From positions 3,348,001 to 3,412,000 of the forward strand of contig OY782765.1 of the NCBI GenBank assembly GCA_963678275.1: 64,000 bases of DNA, given 5' to 3'. Origin of the DNA: G963677445 sp963678275. GTDB lineage: Bacteria; Bacteroidota; Ignavibacteria; Ignavibacteriales; Melioribacteraceae. The position numbers and the translations under genes are program-made. Below, in pieces: positions 52,970 through 61,273 of the stretch (position 1 is its first letter; every line of letters starts with the position of its first letter). The notes under the pieces were generated by a model that saw only the letters and a list, made by a program, of their open reading frames with translations, ran no database searches and had not been told where the DNA came from.

Positions 52970-55150
52970 TCAGATCATGTATTCTTCTTCTTTTATCCAG
53001 CGTTCGATGATCATTTTAAGAAACTGGATATTTATTGGTTTTGATATGTAATCGTTCATGCCCGCCTGAAGGCAGCGTTCACGGTCCTGCATTGAAGCAT
53101 GGGCTGTGACCGCGATTATCGGGATAGAACGGTATTCCGCTTCCGATTCTCTTATCTTGTGCGTGGTGGTTATTCCATCCATTCCGGGCATCTCTATATC
53201 CATGAGTATCAGGTCGAAACTGCGGTTTTCAAGTAGCTCAAGCGCTTCCAGGCCGTTTCCCGCTGTAACTACATTATACCCTATTTCTTCAAGTATCCTC
53301 GATTCAAGCTTTTTCTGGGCAGGGATATCTTCGGCTAAAAGAAGGGTCTTTTTATCAGCGCTCTCTTCAGCGGGTGTTTCTTCTATATCTTCAACACTCA
53401 GGCTGCGTGATACCTGCGGCCTTACCTCTTCTTCAACTTCTTCTTTCAGCGCTGTTCCCGGCTCAAAACATACCGTGAATGACATCCTTCCCTCATCACT
53501 CTGAATTTCAAGTGAACCATCCATGATTTTCAGATATTCTTTGGTGATCAGCAGTCCGATTTCCGATTCGTCATATCCGAAATCATCTATCAGCATGCCG
53601 GCGGCATCTTTATATTCTATTACTGTGTTTACCCTGATTATATCGTGATGCCTTTTTTCACCTGTTATTCTAAGTCTGACCGACTGGCACAGGCTGTTTT
53701 TAATTCCGTTTTCAAGAAGATTTATCAGAACCTGGCGGTATTTGATCGCGTCGCCGATTAAAGTCTGCGGTATCGCGGCGTCATCATAATTTATTTCAAA
53801 CTGGAGTCCCCTGTTCCTTACAGTTCTTCCTGCAACCAGAAGCGCCAGATCAGCCTGCTGTTTCAGATGAAATCTTTTTTTCTCCTGAACTACTTCATCG
53901 GTTACATTCCAGTTTACATTTTCCTTTTCATTAAGCAGATCGATTATGTTTGCCGCCGATTCCCTTACATTATGAACAAATTCTGTGAGATGTTTCAGCG
54001 ATCCGTTGGCCCGGCTTTCTATCAGGGATAAAAAGCTGATGATTGTATTCATCGGAGCGCGAAGTTCATGGTTTAACTTTACGAGGTAATGATGAAGAGT
54101 AAGCCTTGATTTTACAGCGTTATATGCCATTTTTTCAAATTTTACCTTCTCCTTGCGAAGTTTGCCAACATAAGCTTCCTTTTTCTTTTCAACTTCGAGA
54201 AGCGCAGTTTTGTCATTTATAACACCCTGCAGATATTGAGCTCTGCCTTTTGAATCTTTTACCAGTACCAGTTTAAGCACACCGGTTCCTTCTTCGTCAT
54301 CTTTCGATTTGAACCTGAATTCTTTAATTTCAAGAGATTCCTGCAGGAAAACTTTTTTCTTCAATCTTATAAATTCATCTTCGCCGCCCGGGAAAACTGA
54401 CCAGATATTTTCCCCGTCAAGATCACCTTTGGATGAATATCCGGTCAATCTGCGAAATGCAGGATTAGCGAGTATAAATGTGCCGTCAATAGTTATCTGG
54501 AATATAGCCTCTTCAGAAATATTGATATAACCGAGGTATCTTTCACCAGCTATCTCTATCTCTTTCTGCTTTTTATTTGCCAGCAGTTTGTTCCTGTAAT
54601 TGATATATGCCGCGGCAATTGAAAGTACGCTCACCAGCAACAGGAAAAGCACCGATTCATAGAGATTGTTAAGAAAATATATTTTGTTGTCACTCAGCAG
54701 AATTGAACCGGCAAATATCAGGTTAAAATAGATAGCGGTTATTATCTGGTGAGCCGGTTCCCAGTTAAGGAAAAGCGCCGCTGTAAACATTACGAGCGCC
54801 AGACTTAATATGCTGACAAGAAATGTTTCAGGAAAATAACTAATCAGAAGTCCGAATGAAATAAAAAGAGTGACAAATAAAAGATGAAGAGAAACTGAAT
54901 GTGATTTTTTACTTTTTGTATAAAATGAAAGCGCGAACACCGTAAAAGAAATAAACATCGCTGAAGAACGGAAGATATAAAACATTTCAGAGAGGTTCTC
55001 ATATTTCCTTACTTCAAAAAGAAGTGTTATTATTCCCAGCAATAAAATAAAAAGGGAAGTTATTCTTAAGGGAAATAACAAACCATTGCTGTTGTTAATA
55101 TCAAAGAATCTTTTTCTTTGCCGGTCATCTATATGTTCTTTTGCAGTCAT
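52970..55150 (-). CDS. Membrane-bound hybrid histidine kinase with degenerate ATP-binding domain
   Basis: 726 residues. About six membrane segments (~27-195), a PAS domain (~205-320, ISEEAIFQITIDGTFILANP), a DHp helix with H-box KLNHELRAPMNTIISFL (~365), an HATPase region (~420-565) and a C-terminal receiver (~605-720: LLLAEDIPAQ, LILMDIEMPGMDG, AVTAHAS, YISKPI). The N-box is present (YRQVLINLLENGIKNS), but the G1 box reads KDAAGML and the GxGLGL box reads ESEIGLLITKEYL, so ATP binding may be impaired. Its stop lies 55 bp before the pilin gene on the same strand, so it probably regulates or is transcribed with the pilus genes. The receiver and conserved His may let it act in a relay even without its own kinase activity. 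Confidence 0.9.
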   Translation of the reverse strand: MTAKEHIDDRQRKRFFDINNSNGLLFPLRITSLFILLLGIITLLFEVRKYENLSEMFYIFRSSAMFISFTVFALSFYTKSKKSHSVSLHLLFVTLFISFGLLISYFPETFLVSILSLALVMFTAALFLNWEPAHQIITAIYFNLIFAGSILLSDNKIYFLNNLYESVLFLLLVSVLSIAAAYINYRNKLLANKKQKEIEIAGERYLGYINISEEAIFQITIDGTFILANPAFRRLTGYSSKGDLDGENIWSVFPGGEDEFIRLKKKVFLQESLEIKEFRFKSKDDEEGTGVLKLVLVKDSKGRAQYLQGVINDKTALLEVEKKKEAYVGKLRKEKVKFEKMAYNAVKSRLTLHHYLVKLNHELRAPMNTIISFLSLIESRANGSLKHLTEFVHNVRESAANIIDLLNEKENVNWNVTDEVVQEKKRFHLKQQADLALLVAGRTVRNRGLQFEINYDDAAIPQTLIGDAIKYRQVLINLLENGIKNSLCQSVRLRITGEKRHHDIIRVNTVIEYKDAAGMLIDDFGYDESEIGLLITKEYLKIMDGSLEIQSDEGRMSFTVCFEPGTALKEEVEEEVRPQVSRSLSVEDIEETPAEESADKKTLLLAEDIPAQKKLESRILEEIGYNVVTAGNGLEALELLENRSFDLILMDIEMPGMDGITTTHKIRESEAEYRSIPIIAVTAHASMQDRERCLQAGMNDYISKPINIQFLKMIIERWIKEEEYMI

Positions 55151-56915
55151 TTTCTTTTCCTTTCTGTTTCAGTCACTCATATCCTTTTAAGCAACTTCCG
55201 TACCATTGCCATAACTTATTTAATTACATAAGGTTACGGTTAATCCCTGTTTCCGGCCTGTTTTACAGCCCCTTTTTGTGGTAATTTTTACCACCAATCG
55301 GTGGAAATATTGGAAATCCGGCCAAATTGCCGGTAAAAGATTCATTTTGTGGTAATTTTTACCGGAGTTATTGAATCTCCGCCCCATATTTTCACAATAA
55401 TGATAATCGTAATCATAAACTGGCAAGCCAGAAGAAAAAGTGGAGAGTGATTAGTGGAGAGTGAAGAGCTAAGAACCTGCAATTTTTCTTTAAGATAACT
55501 TCAAAATCCCAAAAAAGTCCCGTCAGGGATTCTCCGCGGCGAACAGGCTTTCAGATAATAGCCCCGCAATTCATTGTGGGGTAATAAGTTAAGAGGTTGA
55601 TCAAAAGTCCCGCCAGGGATTCTCCGCGGCGAACAGGCAGACAGAATTCCCCGGTAAATTGATGGTCAAATAAAATTTTTCCATTTTGCTTAGAATTTAA
55701 CTACTAACGGAATAATCATAATCATAAACTGGCAAGCCAGAAACAATGAGGAATGAGGAATTACGAATTACGAATTGGTTTTCCCAGGAATATATTTTGA
55801 ATCGAATCTGCTTTGGAGAAGCAGCATTATTGCGGAACGTCCCTATGGGGTAGTAAAGAACAAAAAAATTTAGTAAGATCCCTGTAGGGGATCAACAGAG
55901 ATAAGCTAAGAAAAAACTACAATCCGATTTGTTGCAAAAAATTTTGCCATTTTGCGTAGAATTTAACTCCTTATGGAGTAATCATAGACTGGCAAAGCCA
56001 GAAACAATGAACCTGTCCGGTAGCTGAGCGGAGTCGAAGCTACCGCCGCTGGTTTCGATCCGCCGCGGCGGACTTACCTCCGGCTTATGATGTCTTAAAA
56101 TCTCCTGACCATCATTCTGATCCTGGTAATCCTGTTTTTTCTGCGTCCATCAGCGAAATCCGCGAGGAATAATGCCCCGGTTAAAAAGGCAATAAGGTTG
56201 AAATTTTTGAGAGTTTACCATTGCTACTAAGGTTAAAAGATTAAAGAATAAGGTTCTTATCAACTTTTTCGTGGGATTTGGTGTTTTGGTGATTTTGTGG
56301 CCTTTTCCCCGCCCAAATCAGCGAAATCAAAATTATCTGCGGGAATAAAACTCCGGATGAATGAGGTTATACGGTTTATTTATTAAGGGATTATCCCCGG
56401 CTACTAAGGAATACCAATTTGGGAAAACACACAATTTCAAAATTATCAGCAACAATTTCAGTAATTACAATCTATCTAAAACTCTTCAAAGATGAGAGAG
56501 CGGAATCCCCGCCCCTTAAGATTTTAAGGGGAGGACGGGAGGGGTTTGATCTACCCTGAGATGTCTGTAATCCGATGAGAAGTCAAAATATTCGTAAAAA
56601 AATAACTGGCTTTTTCTCTCAAATATATTCTTGTTGCCCGGAAGGTTAAAAAATCAAAAATCAGGTTTCTTCATTTGCATAAATTCGTAATTCGTCATTC
56701 GTCATTTCTTTTGTGGCCTTTTTCCCACCCAAATCTGCGAAATCCGCGTAATCAAAAAAATCTGCGGTGCTCTTTCAATTATTCATTGTTCATTAATAAT
56801 TGTTAATTGATTCTTTACCATTTTGCGCCGGGAATAAAAATTCAGGGTATAAAAAAATGCCCTGAAAATATTATCTTACATATATTAAAAATTATATTCT
56901 GGTGAAATAAGGGAT
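55151..56915. repeat. Long composite intergenic repeat region
   Basis: No gene. From the left: ACTGGCAAGCCAG hairpins (~55,423 and ~55,728); two 36-bp direct repeats GTCCCGTCAGGGATTCTCCG (55,512-55,548 and 55,603-55,638); GCTTAGAATTTAACTACTAA; ATTACGAATTACGAATT stutter (~55,760); ATTGCGGAACGTCCCTATGG with a CCCTGTAGGGGATC end (55,829-55,895); GCGTAGAATTTAACTCCTTA (55,950); GGTAGCTGAGCGGAGTCGAA block (56,019-56,087); then the composite: CAATAAGGTTGAAATT, CTTTTTCGTGGGATTTGGTG, hairpin 56,504-56,561, TTCGTAATTCGTCATTCGTC, AATCTGCGAAATCCGCGTAA, TTATTCATTGTTCATTAATA and TTACCATTTTGCG at 56,812. Confidence 0.82.
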
Positions 56916-58202
56916 ATGCCACAGAAAAAGTTACTTGAAGAAATTCTCTATACCGAGACACTTAAAAGTGAAAAACTCAGGGCTACTATTCTTGGCTCTC
57001 TGTTGTTATTCGCTCTTTTCGCTTTCGGGATGATCAATATTTTCTTCACCGCCACCTTCGAAAAATATATGACAGATACCACTCCCTTCTACTGGATGAT
57101 GCTGATATTAGCTTTTCTTGTTGTACGGGAATATTTTGCCAGGAAAATTGTTGATCGCGCTATCAGAACAGGTAAAAAATTTCCTGATTTTATCCGTTAT
57201 GGCAATCTTATCCTGGAAATAAGCATTATTTCTGTAATTCTTATTATTCTTTTGGTATATGAATTCCAGGTTTATATTCTCAGCTCACCGGCTGTATATC
57301 TCTATTTTGTTTTCATAACATTATCCACACTCAGTCTCGATCTGAAAGTATCCGTTTCGGCAGGAGCTACTGCCGCCATTCAATATTTTCTTATCGCGTT
57401 TATTACTCTTGAATATACCGATAACAAACCGGACAATTTTTTCAGCGGCGAGCTGATCGTTTACGGTGCTAAATCACTGATCATTCTCGTTTCCGGTGTT
57501 GTCGCAGGACTTGTGGCCAATCAGCTAAATAAAAGGATATACAGAACTCAGAAATCGATGCAGGAAAGAAATGAAATTATAAATATGTTCGGACAGCAGA
57601 TATCCTCAAAAATAGTGGAATATCTTGTAGCGAATAATGGAAACATTAAGAGTGAGAAAAAGTTTGCCTGTATTATGTTCCTCGATATTAGAGGTTTTAC
57701 CCCCTTCGCTGAAAAACGTACTCCTGAAGAAATTGTACAGTATCAGAATGATGTATTCTCTTTTATGATTGAGATTGTGAACAAAAACAACGGAATTATA
57801 AACCAGATTCTCGGCGATGGTTTTATGGCTACATTCGGTGTGCCTTTAACCAATGGAAATCCCTGCGCCGAGGCGGTCAGAGCCGCGATGGAAATTCAGG
57901 AAAAGGTCGAGGAATTCAGCCAGGCAGGAAAAATTTCCCCGACAAAAATCGGGATAGGTCTGCACGCCGGAGATGTTGTTGCAGGTAATGTGGGAACAGT
58001 TACAAGGCTGCAATACTCAATTACCGGCAACCCTGTAATTATCGCCGCCCGCCTTGAACAATTGAATAAGGTATATAAATCATCCGTTCTTGTATCGAAG
58101 GAAGTATATGAAAAAGCGTTCACTGATATCGAATATGAAAACCTCGGACCGGTACAGGTAAAAGGAAGAAGCGAACCGGTTGAAATTTTCCGCCTGGCCT
58201 GA
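56916..58202 (+). CDS. Membrane-bound class III adenylate cyclase
   Basis: 428 residues. Six membrane segments (~22-220), a short coiled linker (~222-245, CHASE-less MASE-like arrangement), and a class III cyclase domain (~248-425). Metal-binding Asp residues in CIMFLDIRGFTPF (~259) and NQILGDGFMATFG (~303). GIGLHAGDVVAGNVG and QYSITGNPVIIAARLEQLNK complete the core; the transition-state Arg is kept, while the usual Asn of VNxAxR is Ile, as in other cyclases of this subgroup. It would form cAMP from ATP at the inner membrane. AAGGGAT precedes the ATG. An outer-membrane barrel remnant follows after 66 bp. No cAMP receptor gene is nearby. Confidence 0.92.
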   Translation: MPQKKLLEEILYTETLKSEKLRATILGSLLLFALFAFGMINIFFTATFEKYMTDTTPFYWMMLILAFLVVREYFARKIVDRAIRTGKKFPDFIRYGNLILEISIISVILIILLVYEFQVYILSSPAVYLYFVFITLSTLSLDLKVSVSAGATAAIQYFLIAFITLEYTDNKPDNFFSGELIVYGAKSLIILVSGVVAGLVANQLNKRIYRTQKSMQERNEIINMFGQQISSKIVEYLVANNGNIKSEKKFACIMFLDIRGFTPFAEKRTPEEIVQYQNDVFSFMIEIVNKNNGIINQILGDGFMATFGVPLTNGNPCAEAVRAAMEIQEKVEEFSQAGKISPTKIGIGLHAGDVVAGNVGTVTRLQYSITGNPVIIAARLEQLNKVYKSSVLVSKEVYEKAFTDIEYENLGPVQVKGRSEPVEIFRLA

Positions 58203-58268
58203 TTTTCTTTTTATCAAATAAATTTTTCTTTCTTAAATTTACAGCTGAGTATTTTTACGGGAGATTGA

Positions 58269-58925
58269 ATGAAACCAGCGGGATTTATAGTATTGTTATT
58301 GTTATCCACGACTATGGTTGCGCAGGTAAAATATATTAAACCAGGCCAGGGAGCAAAACTTTTTGGAGCTGCCTATACAAAGGTTAACGAAACCGGTATC
58401 TTTATAGGGCAGTTTGGATTTACTAAACGGGGACGGTTTGGTGTCGGCGCTAATTACCAGCACAGTGTGAATCCGGTTTCAAACGGACTTGGTGTTCAGG
58501 TAGAGTATTCTCTTTTCCGACCAGCAGAAAACATGATTCCCGGAATAAATATTCTCGGCGGTTTTTCTATGGCCTGGCATACTACAACACAGTATTACGC
58601 TTATTCAATACCCAACCCCTGAACCACTATACAGCCTTCTGAAGAGACCATCAGAGGTCAGACACTATCTGTCGGGGCTAAGATATATCTGAATTCCTCA
58701 GATTTAAAACTTTTTGTGGAGCCGTTTATTCAGGCCTTTCGCTCCTTTTCAAACGTTTTCGCCCCGGGAACATCCTCAGGCTCGGCAGCAAACAGCCTCA
58801 CAGCGGGATTTGACATCCCCATAGGTGATAAATCAAAAAGTTATTAGTCGTTACCGCCGAGTTTATGATTAGGGAAAAGGCAGATAATTCTTTCCTCGCG
58901 GGCCTGTCATTTTTTTTCTTTTAAC
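58269..58925 (+). pseudogene. Broken outer-membrane beta-barrel gene (nonsense plus frameshift)
   Basis: The start MKPAGFIVLLLLSTTMVAQV is a signal peptide, followed by amphipathic barrel strands (TGIFIGQFGFTKRGRFGVGA, LGVQVEYSLFRP). The frame ends at TGA 58,620-58,622 after 117 codons, but barrel-like coding continues in the same frame to about 58,850 (QTLSVGAKIYLNSSDLKLFV, SLTAGFDIPIGDK). A one-base shift near the A-run at ~58,838 then gives LLVVTAEFMIREKADNSFLA and ends LSFFFF before TAA 58,923. The Phe-ending last strand is what barrel assembly requires. An intact protein would have about 218 residues. Two lesions make a sequencing fault less likely than a true pseudogene. Confidence 0.8.
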
Positions 58926-58981
58926 ATAGGCATCGTCTTAAATTTTAAGAAGACTCGCAGGATCAAAGAAATAGCATAATT

Positions 58982-61093
58982 TTATTTCAGATATAACATT
59001 TTGCCTGTTTCATCCAGTTTTACCGAGCCGTTTTGTAATGCTTTTAATCTGTAAATATATATACCGGTCGCGAGTCCCGAAGCATCAAAATCAGCGGAAT
59101 ATTCTCCCCGCTGCTGCTCCATATTCACTATTGTTTCCACCTTTTCACCAAGCGGATTAAAAATCTCAAGCGTAACAAATGAATCATCAGCAAGTGTATA
59201 ATGAATACTGGTACATGGATTAAATGGATTGGGATAATTACCCGATACAAAATATTCCGGTTCATCACTGGTTTCTTCTATATCTGTCGGGGGAGAATAC
59301 TTTAATGAATAATTTCCTGATTCAGGAAAAATATATGTTTGAGGTAATAAAGATTTATCGGTAACAAAAAATCTGTAGTTCAGCTTATATCCATTCTGAA
59401 AATAATTTTGATCAATGTTAAACATATAAGGCCAATCAAAGGAGTTAAGATTACAATACAAATTTTGCAGTACAGGAATGGTGGAATTCGGACCGTTTGT
59501 ATAAAAGTATTCTATTTTTACTTTGTCAATAAAATTAACGTAAGTAGTGCACCCCTCAAATGCGCAAAACCCATTATAATCCTGCTCAACTCTAATTGTG
59601 TCATGATAGGTTATTCCTGAAAAGAAGGTGTTTTTCTCCGGGCCAAATATTTCCGGACTGCTTGCCGGAATAAATACAAATCCTGTATCCTGATAAATAT
59701 ATGCATCAATAGAAGCCATGTAATTCTGACATCCATCCCACTGATTTCCAAAATAATGCATAAAAGCATAACCGAAATCGGGAACATAAAACTCACGGGT
59801 AGAATTTCCATAAGAATCAAATAAAGAATATCCTTTGCAATAATAGTATTCTCCGGCAATTTTAAATGAATCTTCCTTAACTGTTACTCTTTGATAGCCC
59901 TGATAGAATCTCTGACCGGGCAATAAATTGAAATCCATATACAAGTGTTCCTGGTCATCATCATAAATAAAAATTCTCTGCTTTAAAGAATCGAAACGAA
60001 AAAGTTGCCATGGTTCATTGCCGGTAAAATTTCGCCGCACATAATGATATGTTTTATTATTAATTACTACCGGATTTCCCGTTTCTTCAAATCCATATGT
60101 ATAATCACACCAATTTCCCATTAAGGATAATCTTCCGTAGAACAATTGCTTATGATTACCTGTATGAAGAGGAAAATAATTTTTTCCCGGCGGAATTGTT
60201 ATCCCTTCATAATGCAAATAAATGCCATAAGGACCTGTAGCTAAATAGTTTTCACCTAAAGAAAATACAGTATTTATTATTTCATCATTTATTCCGGCGG
60301 GCTGAAAATCGAAATCGGTATTTGAACAATAAAGAAACTGAGGATTATTATCGGTTGGTATCGCGAAATAGTATTGGTTTTCCCAAATAAGTTTGCCTTT
60401 TATCCCCTGTCCTTTATTTATCCAGGTTGTTCCGGTATCAGGTGAGAAAAACAATCCGTCAGCCGTGCTGATAATAATATTATTATCGCCATCTATGAGA
60501 AAATCAGACCAGAAAACGATATTAGGAAAAAAGAATGTATTCCAATTATCTCCATTGTCCCGTGATATTTTCATGGCATTGGACTCTGAACTGACTAAAA
60601 TTATATCCTCACCAATCCAGTCAATTTTTCTGACAGGCGATCCCGTGAATACCTCCTTTGATTCCCATGAGTTTCCACTATCCGCGGAAATATGGATATA
60701 TCCCTCTTCATCCCCGCAATAGATTAGATTTCCGGGTGAAATTTCCGCGCATGTCAAATTCGGGAAGATATCTTTCCCCTCCCAGTTTTCTCCGTCATAA
60801 CTGAGATACATCATCTCGAACTGATTATTGAATCCAAATAATACTCCGGATGAATCACACCGCAAAAGATATAATGTTCTGGAAATGTGAGTGCTGACAT
60901 TGACCCAGCTTCTCCCGGAATCAATACTGGTGATAATATAAAAATAATTTGTTGAGGCGTATATAACGCCCTCAGGACTGACAGCAAATGAGTTTATCCT
61001 TTCGGGAGTAACTATTTTCCAGGGTAATTCCTGGGCAGAATTTACCTGAGCAACTATCCCTGCCAATAACAGAATAAGAATTGCTTTTTTCAT
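58982..61093 (-). CDS. Secreted BNR/sialidase-like propeller protein with T9SS tail
   Basis: 703 residues from the ATG at 61093 (GGAGGG with five bases spacing; signal peptide MKKAILILLLAGIVAQVNSA). The N-terminal ~290 residues have six or so Asp-box-like turns: SIDSGRSW, SYDGENW, SADSGNSW, SRDNGDNW and SPDTGTTW, the BNR pattern of sialidase-type propellers. No catalytic residues of sialidases are evident, so it is probably a scaffold or photosystem-stability-factor-like propeller. The middle (~300-600) is beta-rich and Tyr/Cys-rich, unrecognised. The end is a T9SS type A tail (NYPNPFNPCTSIHY, ends GKMLYLK). Exported to the cell surface. Single gene. Confidence 0.92.
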   Translation of the reverse strand: MKKAILILLLAGIVAQVNSAQELPWKIVTPERINSFAVSPEGVIYASTNYFYIITSIDSGRSWVNVSTHISRTLYLLRCDSSGVLFGFNNQFEMMYLSYDGENWEGKDIFPNLTCAEISPGNLIYCGDEEGYIHISADSGNSWESKEVFTGSPVRKIDWIGEDIILVSSESNAMKISRDNGDNWNTFFFPNIVFWSDFLIDGDNNIIISTADGLFFSPDTGTTWINKGQGIKGKLIWENQYYFAIPTDNNPQFLYCSNTDFDFQPAGINDEIINTVFSLGENYLATGPYGIYLHYEGITIPPGKNYFPLHTGNHKQLFYGRLSLMGNWCDYTYGFEETGNPVVINNKTYHYVRRNFTGNEPWQLFRFDSLKQRIFIYDDDQEHLYMDFNLLPGQRFYQGYQRVTVKEDSFKIAGEYYYCKGYSLFDSYGNSTREFYVPDFGYAFMHYFGNQWDGCQNYMASIDAYIYQDTGFVFIPASSPEIFGPEKNTFFSGITYHDTIRVEQDYNGFCAFEGCTTYVNFIDKVKIEYFYTNGPNSTIPVLQNLYCNLNSFDWPYMFNIDQNYFQNGYKLNYRFFVTDKSLLPQTYIFPESGNYSLKYSPPTDIEETSDEPEYFVSGNYPNPFNPCTSIHYTLADDSFVTLEIFNPLGEKVETIVNMEQQRGEYSADFDASGLATGIYIYRLKALQNGSVKLDETGKMLYLK

Positions 61094-61236
61094 CTTTCCC
61101 TCCAGACACCGCAAAGCGTCTTAATTAACTTTTATGATAAATAAAAATACAAAGTTATAATCAAATAATAAAGAGAGGAAATTTATTTTATGGACTTTTT
61201 CCCTTCATATAAACAATGCATAGATCATTTAACAAA

Positions 61237-61259
61237 AAGCCCCGGCAAAACCGGGGCTT
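61237..61259 (-). terminator. Rho-independent terminator of the RND pump gene
   Basis: AAGCCCCGG/CCGGGGCTT stem with a 5-nt loop; TTTTTGTT follows on the minus strand, 15 bp after the stop at 61274. Confidence 0.93.
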
Positions 61260-61273
61260 AATAATTAAATACT

